Shown: positions 1 through 8,064 of the stretch, one piece after another | Layout: the number at the start of each line of letters is the position of its first letter | Numbering within the stretch: position 1 is the first letter of the stretch | Position numbers and translations under genes: made by a program | Assembly: GCA_002702205.1 (NCBI GenBank) | Contig: NZYP01000024.1 | Span: 20,968 to 33,009 of the forward strand | Direction of reading: 5' to 3' | Origin: Flammeovirgaceae bacterium | Lineage (GTDB): Bacteria; Bacteroidota; Bacteroidia; Cytophagales; MED-G16 | Length of the DNA: 12,042 bases | Notes under the pieces: model-generated | What the model saw: the letters and a program-made list of their open reading frames with translations, nothing else | Told to the model about the DNA's origin: nothing | The model's database searches: none

Positions 1-7
1 TTCCTTA

Positions 8-1873
8 ATGGAAAATAAGAAAAATACGTATACTGAGGATAGTATTCGGTCTCTGGATTGGAAAGAACATATACGTACGAGGCCAGGAATGTATATCGGT
101 AAACTCGGTGACGGATCAGCTAAAGATGATGGTATTTACGTACTCATTAAAGAGGTTATAGATAACTCCATCGATGAGCACCTCATGGGTCATGGGAAGC
201 AAATAAAAATTAAAGTTAAAGACCACAGAGTAGAAGTCAGGGACTACGGTAGAGGAATACCACTTGGGAAAGTTATTGATTGTGTCTCAAAGATAAATAC
301 AGGAGGTAAGTACGACTCCGAAGCATTCCAAAAGTCTGTAGGATTGAATGGTGTGGGGTTGAAAGCCGTTAATGCACTATCTACAAAATTTCAGATTGAA
401 TCTTTCAGAGAGGGTGAAATTAAACATGCTGAATTCAAGAGAGGTGAGAATACTACTGACAATCCAGTAGGAAGTACAGATCAAAAAAATGGTACATTAA
501 TAAGGTTTGAGCCTGACAACTCGATATTTAAAAATTATAATTACATTCCTGAGTACCTAGAGGATCAGATATGGAATTACGCATACCTGAACTCTGGACT
601 AACCCTAAACTATAATGGGAAGAAGTATCACTCAGAAAACGGACTCCTTGACCTACTAGAAAGTAAGACAGACAAGGAATCTGTCAGGTACCCAATAATC
701 CATTTTAAAGGTAGTGAGATAGAATGTGCAATGACTCACACAAATAACTATGGTGAGGAGTACTACTCCTTCGTTAACGGTCAGTACACAACTCAAGGTG
801 GAACACATCTAGCAGCATTTAGAGAAGCAGTAGTAAAAACTATAAGAGAGTTTTTTAAGAAGGATTACGACGCCACAGATATAAGAGCTAGTATAGCTGG
901 TGCTGTTGCTATAAGGGTGCAAGAGCCAGTATTTGAGTCACAGACAAAGACAAAGCTAGGGTCATTAAATGTCAGCCCCAAAGGTCAGAGTGTTCGTGCA
1001 TTCGTTAATGAGTTTGTCAAAAAAGAATTAGATAACTACCTCCATAAAAACACTGATACGGCTCAGGCAATACAGAAGAGAATTATACAGTCTGAGAGGG
1101 AGAGGAAAGAGATAGCGGGAATAAAAAAATTAGCTAATGAGAGAGCTAAAAAAGCAAAACTTCATAATAAAAAACTAAGAGATTGTAGAGTGCACTATAA
1201 TGATAAGAGGGGAGATGAAGAAATAAAAAATAACTCGATGATATTCATAACGGAGGGTGATTCTGCTAGTGGCTCTATAACTAAGTCAAGAGATGTGCAG
1301 ACACAGGCTGTTTTTAGTCTTAGAGGAAAACCTTTTAACTGTTTTGGCCACACAAAGAAGATAGTCTACGAAAATGAAGAGTTTAATTTACTACAACATG
1401 CACTAAATATAGAAGACGGTTTAGATGGGTTAAGATATAAAAAAATAGTAATTGCTACCGATGCTGATGTTGACGGCATGCATATAAGGCTCTTGTTACT
1501 AACCTATTTCCTTCAGTTTTTCCCTGATCTTGTAAAAATGGGTCACGTCTATATTCTTGAGACCCCCCTCTTTAGAGTGAGAAATAAGAAGAAGACTATG
1601 TACTGCTACGATGACGAAGAGAGAAATACTGCGGTGAAGGAATTAGGTAAAAATCCTGAAATAACCAGATTTAAGGGGCTTGGAGAAATATCTCCATCAG
1701 AGTTCAAGAATTTTATTGGAGATCAGATAAGACTTGAGCCTATCATATTAAGTAAAAAATCTAAAATACAAGACCTCTTAACTTTTTACATGGGAAAAAA
1801 CACACCAGACAGACAGGAATTTATAATTGATAAACTGAGAGTGGAAAAAGATTTAATAGAGTCAGAGATATGA
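8..1873 (+). CDS. parE: DNA topoisomerase IV subunit B (ParE; GyrB-type ATPase subunit)
   Basis: ATPase and TOPRIM subunit of the type IIA topoisomerase that decatenates daughter chromosomes; it acts as a ParE2-ParC2 heterotetramer in the cytoplasm. The 621-residue protein has the GHKL ATPase fold first: the general-base region EVIDN (E49, N53), DYGRGIP (79-85), the ATP lid around [11 protein letters not shown] (112-122), and QTKTKLG (312-318) carrying the ATP-contacting Lys316. The TOPRIM domain follows, with EGDSASG (416-422), SLRGKP (437-442) and the metal-binding DADVDG (485-490). RFKGLGE (554-560) lies near the C-terminus. The length and the opening '[16 protein letters not shown]' resemble Bacteroidota ParE rather than GyrB. 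The ATG is chosen because the family normally starts just before this motif. Only seven bases precede it, so an upstream start or promoter cannot be judged. Its TGA overlaps the parC ATG (ATGA). Tyr codons in its first half are mostly TAC, unlike genes later in the window. Confidence 0.96.
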   Translation: MENKKNTYTEDSIRSLDWKEHIRTRPGMYIGKLGDGSAKDDGIYVLIKEVIDNSIDEHLMGHGKQIKIKVKDHRVEVRDYGRGIPLGKVIDCVSKINTGGKYDSEAFQKSVGLNGVGLKAVNALSTKFQIESFREGEIKHAEFKRGENTTDNPVGSTDQKNGTLIRFEPDNSIFKNYNYIPEYLEDQIWNYAYLNSGLTLNYNGKKYHSENGLLDLLESKTDKESVRYPIIHFKGSEIECAMTHTNNYGEEYYSFVNGQYTTQGGTHLAAFREAVVKTIREFFKKDYDATDIRASIAGAVAIRVQEPVFESQTKTKLGSLNVSPKGQSVRAFVNEFVKKELDNYLHKNTDTAQAIQKRIIQSERERKEIAGIKKLANERAKKAKLHNKKLRDCRVHYNDKRGDEEIKNNSMIFITEGDSASGSITKSRDVQTQAVFSLRGKPFNCFGHTKKIVYENEEFNLLQHALNIEDGLDGLRYKKIVIATDADVDGMHIRLLLLTYFLQFFPDLVKMGHVYILETPLFRVRNKKKTMYCYDDEERNTAVKELGKNPEITRFKGLGEISPSEFKNFIGDQIRLEPIILSKKSKIQDLLTFYMGKNTPDRQEFIIDKLRVEKDLIESEI

Positions 1874-4482
1874 GTGATTTAGATAAGAATATAGAAGATA
1901 TTCAACCAATCTCTGATAATGCGGTATCTGACCTTTATGAGGATTGGTTTTTAGATTATGCTTCTTACGTAATTCTTGAGAGGGCTATACCATCTATAGA
2001 CGACGGCTTTAAACCAGTTCAGAGAAGAATTCTACATTCGATGAATATGATAGAGGATGGTAGATATAATAAATGTGCAAATATCATAGGGAGCAGCATG
2101 CAGTATCATCCTCATGGTGATGCCTCTATAGAAGATGCTCTTGTAAATATGGGTCAGAAAGACTTACTTATAGATACTCAGGGAAACTGGGGAGATGTGA
2201 GGACAGGAGATAAGGCTGCGGCGTCAAGGTATATTGAAGCTAGGTTATCAAAATTTGCTCTTGAGACAGTCTTTAACGATAAGACTACGGAGTGGAAATT
2301 ATCTTACGACGGAAGAAAGAAAGAACCTGTGAATCTTCCAGTTAAGTTCCCAATGCTTCTTACCTCAGGTGTTGAGGGTATAGCAGTAGGTTTATCAACA
2401 AAAATTATGCCTCATAATTTTATCGAACTTATAAAGTCTTCGATATCATACCTTAAAGGTAAGTCGTTTAAACTATACCCAGACTTTTTGACTGGAGGTA
2501 TGATTGACATATCAGATTATAATGACGGAAAGAGAGGGGGGAAGATTAGGGTCAGATCTAAAATTATTGAAGTTGATAAGACGACATTAGCAATTAGAGA
2601 TATACCCTACAATACTACGACAACAAGTATAATAGAATCTATCCTCAAGGCTAATGATAAGGGGAAAATTAAAGTTAAAAAAGTTGTTGATAATACCGCT
2701 GAAAATGTAGAAATTTTGGTTCACCTAAACAAGAACCAATCCCCAAGCATAACAATTGATGCTCTTTATGCTTTCACGGACTGTGAAGTATCAATATCTC
2801 CTAACGCATGTGTGATTGTTGATGAAAAACCTCAGTTTTTAGGAGTGAAAGATATATTAAAATATTCGGCAGAATCAACAAAAAAATTACTGAAGAAGGA
2901 ACTTGAAATTAGGCGTGATGAACTCAAAGAAAAAATACTATTTTCCACTCTTGAGAGGATATTTATTGATAAAAAAATATATCAGAAGATAGAAAAATGT
3001 GAGACTTGGGAAGATGTGATTGAAACAATTGATAAGGGACTTGAACCTTATAAAAAGGATTTTTATAGAGGTGTTGAAAGAGATGATATTATTAGACTCA
3101 CTGAAATAAAGATTAAGAGGATTTCAAAATTTGATAAAAAAAGGTTAGATGATACGATAATTAAATTTGAAAATGAACTCTCAAAAACATTAAAAAATCT
3201 TAAAAATTTAACAGACTATACGATTGACTACTACTATAACATATTAAATAATTTTGGCAAAGGGAGGGAGAGAAAGACAGAGATAATAAAATTTGAGAAT
3301 ATTAAGGTTAAGTCTGTAGCTGCAAATAATGTGAAGCTATATGTTAACCGTAAGGAGGGTTTTATTGGATATGGTATTAAAAAAGACGAATTTATTTGCA
3401 ATTGCTCTGATATTGATGATATCATATCATTTTGTGCTGACGGCTCATATAAGATAGTCAGGATTCAGGATAAAGTATTTGTGGGTAAAAATGTAATTCT
3501 TACTCAGATATGGAAGAAAAGTGACAAGAGAATGGTTTTTAACTGTGCTTACCTTGATGGTAAAACAGGATATAGCTATGTAAAAAGATTTCAAGTTACG
3601 TCAGCGACAAAAGAGAGAGTTTATAATGTATCAAAATCCGAGAAAGGTTCTAAAATTTTATACATTGAATCCAGACCAAATGGAGAATCTGAGGTGGTTA
3701 CAACTTTTATACATGCCTCACAAAAAGCTAGAAAAAAGTCATTTGACTACAACTTTGGAGATATTGAGATAAAAGGAAAATCTGCAAAAGGGAATATTTT
3801 GTCAAAATATAGGATAAGAGCAATAAAGCATAAACTCCTTGGCCTCTCTACATTATCAGGAATAAAAATATATTACGATAATTCAATTGGTAGACTAAAT
3901 AGCGATGCAAGAGGTGATTTTGTTGGTAAGTTTAATGGCGATGATATGATCATTGTTTTCTTTAAAGATGGAAATTATGAACTCACATCATTCGAGATAA
4001 CAAATAGATACGAATGGAATAATATCCTTTTCTTAGATAAATATGACCCTGAAGTAGTAATATCATCAATATATCTGGATGGAAAAACTAAGAATCATTA
4101 CGTTAAAAGGTTTAGAGTTGAGACCATTACCCTAAACAAGAAGTTTAGTTATATATCTCAAGAAAAAGGTTCTAAATTGGAATATGTCACATCCTCATCA
4201 GGTGAAATAATTACTTACAAACATTTTTCAAATAAACAACTAAGGCCTGTTGAATTAGATCTTGATGATTTCATAGATGTTAAGGGTTGGAAATCTATTG
4301 GAAATAAAATTTTAACAGAAAAAATCAGATCAGGAACTTTTAAGTTGAAAGAAAGGGTAGAGAAAATTGATCCTGATGAACTTAAAGAAGAGAATGAAAA
4401 ACAAGAAAATTTTGATGTAGGGGAGTCTATTGAGCTTGATCTTGACACTGATCAATTAAATTTATTCAATGAAAAAGATTAA
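1870..4482 (+). CDS. parC: DNA topoisomerase IV subunit A (ParC; GyrA-type cleavage subunit)
   Basis: DNA-breaking and rejoining subunit of topoisomerase IV, partner of the overlapping parE. In the 870 residues the winged-helix domain shows [10 protein letters not shown] (44-53), HPHGD (80-84), GNWGD (105-109) and the catalytic Arg120-Tyr121 in [11 protein letters not shown], followed by [11 protein letters not shown] (167-177). A Lys/Glu-rich coiled-coil and tower region spans about 335-460. A C-terminal beta-pinwheel spans about 485-830; two blades are visibly homologous ([14 protein letters not shown] at 561-574 and [14 protein letters not shown] at 735-748, each followed by an 'EKGSK' strand). 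The GyrA box is degenerate (around [10 protein letters not shown], 638-647), which favours ParC over GyrA. An acidic tail (about 831-870) ends the protein. The position matching the quinolone-contact Ser of GyrA (HGDS) is Ala85; from memory this is usual in Bacteroidota ParC. The last 14 bases overlap coaX, implying coupled translation. Confidence 0.96.
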   Translation: MSDLDKNIEDIQPISDNAVSDLYEDWFLDYASYVILERAIPSIDDGFKPVQRRILHSMNMIEDGRYNKCANIIGSSMQYHPHGDASIEDALVNMGQKDLLIDTQGNWGDVRTGDKAAASRYIEARLSKFALETVFNDKTTEWKLSYDGRKKEPVNLPVKFPMLLTSGVEGIAVGLSTKIMPHNFIELIKSSISYLKGKSFKLYPDFLTGGMIDISDYNDGKRGGKIRVRSKIIEVDKTTLAIRDIPYNTTTTSIIESILKANDKGKIKVKKVVDNTAENVEILVHLNKNQSPSITIDALYAFTDCEVSISPNACVIVDEKPQFLGVKDILKYSAESTKKLLKKELEIRRDELKEKILFSTLERIFIDKKIYQKIEKCETWEDVIETIDKGLEPYKKDFYRGVERDDIIRLTEIKIKRISKFDKKRLDDTIIKFENELSKTLKNLKNLTDYTIDYYYNILNNFGKGRERKTEIIKFENIKVKSVAANNVKLYVNRKEGFIGYGIKKDEFICNCSDIDDIISFCADGSYKIVRIQDKVFVGKNVILTQIWKKSDKRMVFNCAYLDGKTGYSYVKRFQVTSATKERVYNVSKSEKGSKILYIESRPNGESEVVTTFIHASQKARKKSFDYNFGDIEIKGKSAKGNILSKYRIRAIKHKLLGLSTLSGIKIYYDNSIGRLNSDARGDFVGKFNGDDMIIVFFKDGNYELTSFEITNRYEWNNILFLDKYDPEVVISSIYLDGKTKNHYVKRFRVETITLNKKFSYISQEKGSKLEYVTSSSGEIITYKHFSNKQLRPVELDLDDFIDVKGWKSIGNKILTEKIRSGTFKLKERVEKIDPDELKEENEKQENFDVGESIELDLDTDQLNLFNEKD

Positions 4483-5248
4483 AGTAGCAATAGATGTAGG
4501 TAATTCAAATGTTGTTATTGGTCTCTACTGTGATGGGGTATGGGAGAAGATTTATAGGCTGAGTACAAAAAAGAATTTTACATATTGGTCCTTTCAAAAA
4601 AAACTCAAAAAAATTATAGATCTTAATGATTTTAACCCCTCTAATATTGAATCAGTAATCATAAGTAGTGTTGTACCTACCCTTACTGATATTGTCAAGT
4701 TATCCTGTAATGACATGCTATGTGAAAACATTTATATTGTCAGAGCGTCATCCGTAAAAAGAGTAAATGTATCAATAGATAATGTAAATGAGATAGGTAC
4801 AGATCTTCTCTCTAATGCTGTTGAAGGTGCTTCATTATACGATGATAACGTAATTGTTGTAGATTTCGGAACTGCATTAACTTTTACTGTATTATCTAAA
4901 AATAAAGATGTTTTAGGTGTGAACATAGTTCCTGGTCTAAAGACAGCTATTAACTCACTATATAAAAATACAGCTAATCTACCTGTAATTGACTTAAGAA
5001 TGCCTGATAAAGTAATAGGAAAAAATACTATTCACTCTATTCAGAGTGGAATTATGCACGGATATGTCGGACTGGTAAAAGAGATGTTGTCAAAAATAAA
5101 AGATGAATTAGTAGGCGATACAAAGGTTATAGCTACAGGTGGGTTATCCAAATTTGCAGAGCCTCTTAAAGTTGAATTTGATGACATAATACCAACCCTA
5201 ACTCTAGACGGTATGATAAAAATACTAGAGGATTATGAGAGCAGTTGA
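4469..5248 (+). CDS. coaX: Type III pantothenate kinase (CoaX)
   Basis: Catalyses ATP-dependent phosphorylation of pantothenate to 4'-phosphopantothenate, the first step of coenzyme A synthesis, in the cytoplasm. The 259 residues have the ASKHA-fold marks of type III enzymes: phosphate-1 loop DVGNSN (9-14), SSVVPT (66-71), the catalytic-aspartate motif GTD (110-112), phosphate-2 loop DFGTALTF (132-139), PGL (155-157) and the adenosine loop ATGGLS (222-227). Length is normal. The residue after the catalytic Asp112 is Leu rather than the Arg of the canonical GxDR motif. I recall a subgroup with GTDLL, so the enzyme is probably active. The ATG lies inside the parC C-terminus with a 14-base overlap, so the gene is likely co-translated with parC. 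An AT-rich 75-base gap follows with no clear terminator, so read-through into the next gene is possible. Confidence 0.95.
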   Translation: MKKIKVAIDVGNSNVVIGLYCDGVWEKIYRLSTKKNFTYWSFQKKLKKIIDLNDFNPSNIESVIISSVVPTLTDIVKLSCNDMLCENIYIVRASSVKRVNVSIDNVNEIGTDLLSNAVEGASLYDDNVIVVDFGTALTFTVLSKNKDVLGVNIVPGLKTAINSLYKNTANLPVIDLRMPDKVIGKNTIHSIQSGIMHGYVGLVKEMLSKIKDELVGDTKVIATGGLSKFAEPLKVEFDDIIPTLTLDGMIKILEDYESS

Positions 5249-5323
5249 GAATGTTAAAAAAATATTAAACAAAATCATATTCATATAGTATATGTATATA
5301 TAAATTACATAAAATTTAAATCA
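5249..5323 (+). promoter_or_regulatory. AT-rich gap that may hold the promoter of the PAS-prenyltransferase gene
   Basis: This is the largest non-coding gap in the window (75 bases), between the coaX stop and the ATG of the fusion gene. It is strongly A/T-rich and contains the short perfect palindrome catata-g-tatatg (5282-5294) followed by a TATATATAA run. No exact Bacteroidota -7 element (TAnnTTTG) and no GC-rich hairpin with a T tract is visible. It may carry a promoter or operator, or simply be a spacer within a longer operon. The leader before the ATG is A/T-rich without a Shine-Dalgarno sequence, as is usual in Bacteroidota. Confidence 0.25.
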
Positions 5324-6664
5324 ATGAAAAGAAGTGTTATAACGTGCGACATGGAGGGTAGAGTACTTACTATGAATAGAGGTGCAGAAGAAATATTTGG
5401 CTACAAAAAAGAAGAGATCGTAGGAAAGAAAAGAGTATCCATTTTCTCACCTGGTGAGATTGTCATTCAAAATGTTGCAAATTGGCTTGGAACTGCTGAT
5501 AAAATGGGAGAATACATTGGTAAAACATATTTTTTAAAGAAAGATGGTTCCAAGATAAATGCTAAAATAAGGATCACTCCATTATTTGGAAATGGAAAAG
5601 ATAAACCTCAGACAGGATACTGTGGTGAGACCACTGTTATAGATGAAGTTGTAGATGTTCCCATAAATTTTTTAACAAAAATTATAAAGGGAGTTGCTAT
5701 TACTAGAATCCCCTTCACATCAGCATCGATATTTCCTATGCTCGCAATAGCATCTTATTATGCTGGCCTTGGTGATGGATTATTTAGTGTTATAAACTTA
5801 CTACTTGCAGTTTTTGGAGTCCTTTTACTCCACCTATCATCAAATGTTTTCAATGACTACTTTGATGTAAGCGATGGTACTGATGAAGCCAATAACGAGT
5901 ACTTTCAACCTGGTGGTGCAGCCATAACCGGTGGTAGTAGGGCAATTGAACTAGGTATAATAACTTTAGAAAAAACTAAAAACGTTGCTATATCCTTATT
6001 AATTTCTTCTCTCTTATTTGCAGGTCTTCTTTTTTATAATATTTCTCAAATAACTGGATCTTTATATAACATCTACTGTGCGTTAGCAATAGGAGTATTT
6101 GGATTGTTTCTAGGTTACTTTTATACTGGAAGTCCTCTTAGACTTGTATCTAGAAGGGGCTTAGGTGAAATTGCAATATTTTTAGCATTTGGACCACTTC
6201 TTACCCTAGGTACCGGATATGCTATCTCAACTGAAATAATTACTCTATATTCATCAGAGTTTTATATGTTATTGTCATTAGGTATTCCATTTGGTTTACT
6301 TACCACCAATATATTATATATAAACCAATTCCCTGATGCAGAAAGTGATGCCAAAACAGGTAAAAACCATCTGGTTGTTACTTTTGGTAAAAAGGCATCT
6401 CGTTGGGGTTATCTAATAATTTTATCTCTTGCGTTCTACTCTTCAGTATACTTAACAAATTTACTGGACGTACATCCATATTTTAGTTCAAATATCTTTA
6501 TTATAGGTAATGCAGTTTTATACATGTTTGGTTTATTTATTTTTAGTAGACTTTACAGAGATTATGAAAAGAGAGAGTTAGTTAATTCAAATATTAACAC
6601 TATTATTTTACAGTCATTATTTTCAATCTTTTATATAATATCTCTTAATCTCTTCTTTATTTAA
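5324..6664 (+). CDS. PAS domain fused to a MenA-like UbiA-family prenyltransferase
   Basis: A single uninterrupted frame encodes two domains in 446 residues. Residues 1-108 are a PAS/S-box sensor, with a D-x-EGRVLTMNRGAEEIFGY opening (D9-Y27), the EEIVGK helix (30-35), a KKDGS strand turn (72-76) and a closing GYCGETTVID strand. Residues 115-446 are a polytopic membrane prenyltransferase with about nine hydrophobic segments. Its first Mg-binding Asp-rich motif is NDYFDVSDGTD (177-187); YTGSPLRL lies at 267-274, RRGLGEIAIFLAFGP at 277-291, and the second Asp-rich motif DAESD at 338-342. The GE-x-x-x-FLAFGP block resembles 1,4-dihydroxy-2-naphthoate polyprenyltransferase (MenA), so menaquinone synthesis is the likeliest pathway; another aromatic acceptor is possible. 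The PAS begins almost at the Met and precedes the first membrane segment, so it should be cytoplasmic. No methionine between the PAS and the first membrane segment offers a plausible separate start. The stop overlaps the next ATG by one base. The PAS ligand is unknown. Confidence 0.88.
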   Translation: MKRSVITCDMEGRVLTMNRGAEEIFGYKKEEIVGKKRVSIFSPGEIVIQNVANWLGTADKMGEYIGKTYFLKKDGSKINAKIRITPLFGNGKDKPQTGYCGETTVIDEVVDVPINFLTKIIKGVAITRIPFTSASIFPMLAIASYYAGLGDGLFSVINLLLAVFGVLLLHLSSNVFNDYFDVSDGTDEANNEYFQPGGAAITGGSRAIELGIITLEKTKNVAISLLISSLLFAGLLFYNISQITGSLYNIYCALAIGVFGLFLGYFYTGSPLRLVSRRGLGEIAIFLAFGPLLTLGTGYAISTEIITLYSSEFYMLLSLGIPFGLLTTNILYINQFPDAESDAKTGKNHLVVTFGKKASRWGYLIILSLAFYSSVYLTNLLDVHPYFSSNIFIIGNAVLYMFGLFIFSRLYRDYEKRELVNSNINTIILQSLFSIFYIISLNLFFI

Positions 6665-7260
6665 TGAGATTGCATATTATCAGACATGCAGAGACAGAAT
6701 ATAATAAGTTAGGTGTCATACAAGGTTCTGAGGTAGACAGTGAACTTAATAAGATAGGGTTAAGGCAGTCTGAATTATTTTACGAATATTATAAGAATCA
6801 CAATTTTAAAAAAATCTATGTCTCAGGATTAATGAGAACTTTTCAAACTGTTAAAAAGTTTACAGATAATGGTTTTCCTTACGAGAAGATAAGTGATTTT
6901 AACGAGATAAGTTGGGGTGTAAATCAGGGTAAAAATGACGATTTAGCTGAGTATAAGATGTTAACTGATTCATGGAAAGCTGGAAATTTAGATAATAAAT
7001 TTGAGAATGGAGAGTCCCCTAACGAGATGGTTGTTAGGTTGATGATAGGGTTAGAGAAAATACTCAACGATAATTTAGATAGTGTTCTTCTATGTATTCA
7101 TGGTAGAGCTTTGAGGGTGCTGTTATCAAAGATAATTGACAATGATTTAACTATGATGGACAAATATGTTCATTCTAATACAGGAATGTATATAATAGAA
7201 TATAATGAAGGTAAATACTCTATAATTAAAAGTAATTTAAGAGAACACCTAGAAAGGTAA
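6664..7260 (+). CDS. Histidine phosphatase family protein (phosphoglycerate mutase-like)
   Basis: A 198-residue member of the histidine phosphatase superfamily (branch 1), which removes phosphate from small molecules or proteins through a phospho-histidine. The RHG motif appears as RHAET (7-11), with the nucleophile His8 and phosphate-pocket Arg7. Arg58 lies in SGLMRTFQT, the probable acid Glu81 in NEISWG, a GES motif at 116-118, and the second catalytic His146 in CIHGRALR. All core residues are present, so it should be active. There is no signal peptide, so it is probably cytoplasmic. The substrate cannot be read from sequence; relatives include CobC/alpha-ribazole phosphatase, phosphoserine phosphatase and dPGM-like enzymes. 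At about 200 residues it is shorter than dPGM, which argues against a glycolytic mutase. The ATG shares one base with the stop of the PAS-prenyltransferase gene, implying coupled translation. It ends five bases from the convergent zinc-ribbon gene. Confidence 0.9.
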   Translation: MRLHIIRHAETEYNKLGVIQGSEVDSELNKIGLRQSELFYEYYKNHNFKKIYVSGLMRTFQTVKKFTDNGFPYEKISDFNEISWGVNQGKNDDLAEYKMLTDSWKAGNLDNKFENGESPNEMVVRLMIGLEKILNDNLDSVLLCIHGRALRVLLSKIIDNDLTMMDKYVHSNTGMYIIEYNEGKYSIIKSNLREHLER

Positions 7261-7275
7261 TCCGATTATTTTTTT
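7258..7275 (+). terminator. Weak hairpin plus T tract at the convergent junction
   Basis: The palindrome TAATC-c-GATTA (7258-7268) spans both stop codons: the TAA of the phosphatase gene and, on the other strand, the TAA of the zinc-ribbon gene. Seven T residues follow on the plus strand (7269-7275). It could act as a weak intrinsic terminator for the plus-strand genes. The stem is only about four A/T pairs, so this is tentative. On the minus strand the flanking bases give no comparable T tract. Confidence 0.2.
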
Positions 7276-8063
7276 GCTGTTGCTTTTTTCTTTGTAGTTG
7301 TCTTTCTCTTTGTCCTCTTCTTTGGCTTTTCTTCGACAACTTCTACAATAACATCAGCTAGAATCCTTCCACAGTATTCACAGAGTATGATTTTTTTCTT
7401 TTCTTTAATCTCAGCTTGTCTTTGAGGTGGAACAATATTAAAACAGCCACCACATGCACTTCTTGAAACTTTTACTACTGCAAGACCATTTCTTTGTCTT
7501 TCAACTAACTTCTCGTAGGACATAAGAAGATTTGGCTCAATTTTTTTGGATGCCTTTGCTTTAAGAGAAGCAAGCTTTTTCTCTTCATCTTGACTCTCAT
7601 CAGATAATAGGTCTAAGTCTCCTTTTTTAGACTTTAAAACTTCATTTCTTTCTTTTATAATCTTTTTAGTTTCTTTAATTTCTGTTTTTATCTCCTCTAT
7701 TTTTTCTTCGTTTTCTGTGGATTTTTTAACAAATATTTTGGTATCTAATTCCTGAGACTCTACCTCCTTTGATATAGCATCATACTCTCTGTTATTTCTA
7801 ACATTCATCTGCTGATCCTTATATTTTTTGATGAGTTTTTTTGCTTCTTTAACTTTATTTTTTAAATCTTCAATATCGTTTGTTTTGTTTTCTATATCAT
7901 CTTTGAACTTATCAAGTCTCTTATTATATCCAACTAATTCATCTTCAAGGTCTTGAATTTCGTCAGGAAGTGCACCCCTTACTTTCTTAATTTCAAAAAT
8001 TTTGGAGTCAATCTCTTGAAGTTTTAAGAGGTTGTCTAATTTCTTTTCAATGTTATGTTCCAT
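7266..8063 (-). CDS. Coiled-coil protein with C4 zinc ribbon (CT398/DUF164-like)
   Basis: A 265-residue protein built as a long helical hairpin followed by a zinc ribbon. Residues 1-175 are charged, Glu/Lys-rich heptad sequence predicted as antiparallel coiled coil, including the family-typical 'NNREYDAISKEVE' turn (90-102). The zinc-ribbon knuckles are CGGC (Cys204, Cys207) and CEYC (Cys228, Cys231), with VPPQR (211-215) between them. Relatives include Chlamydia CT398 and Helicobacter HP0958 (FlgZ), which are reported to bind sigma-54 or flagellar factors. No flagellar gene is present here, so the role is unknown and an RNA- or protein-binding scaffold is an inference. A Lys/Thr-rich basic tail (247-265) could bind nucleic acid. 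It starts one base after the nif3 stop, so the two are likely one minus-strand operon; from memory this pairing is common in Bacteroidota. Confidence 0.9.
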   Translation of the reverse strand: MEHNIEKKLDNLLKLQEIDSKIFEIKKVRGALPDEIQDLEDELVGYNKRLDKFKDDIENKTNDIEDLKNKVKEAKKLIKKYKDQQMNVRNNREYDAISKEVESQELDTKIFVKKSTENEEKIEEIKTEIKETKKIIKERNEVLKSKKGDLDLLSDESQDEEKKLASLKAKASKKIEPNLLMSYEKLVERQRNGLAVVKVSRSACGGCFNIVPPQRQAEIKEKKKIILCEYCGRILADVIVEVVEEKPKKRTKRKTTTKKKATAKK

Positions 8064-8064
8064 C

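Noticed and set aside
8..1873. parE as gyrB
   Set aside because: The [11 protein letters not shown] context, 621-residue length and adjacent parC with a degenerate GyrA box fit ParE better than GyrB.
3234..3425. 63-residue minus-strand open frame inside parC
   Set aside because: It lies wholly within the parC pinwheel-encoding region, has low-complexity Ser/Leu/Phe composition typical of antisense shadows, and has no recognisable motif.
4215..4448. 77-residue minus-strand open frame inside the 3' end of parC
   Set aside because: Its Ser-rich composition mirrors the acidic Glu/Asp/Lys codons of the ParC tail on the other strand; no domain or leader supports it.
4732..4926. 64-residue minus-strand open frame inside coaX
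   Set aside because: It is fully contained in a well-conserved kinase gene and looks like an antisense shadow.
5282..5300. Intrinsic terminator after coaX
   Set aside because: The catata-g-tatatg palindrome has no usable loop and only A/T pairs apart from the end, and no T tract follows, so it is not a convincing terminator.
5324..6664. Two separate genes (PAS protein and prenyltransferase) or a frameshifted pair
   Set aside because: The frame is continuous with a short linker and there is no plausible start codon between the PAS and the first membrane segment.
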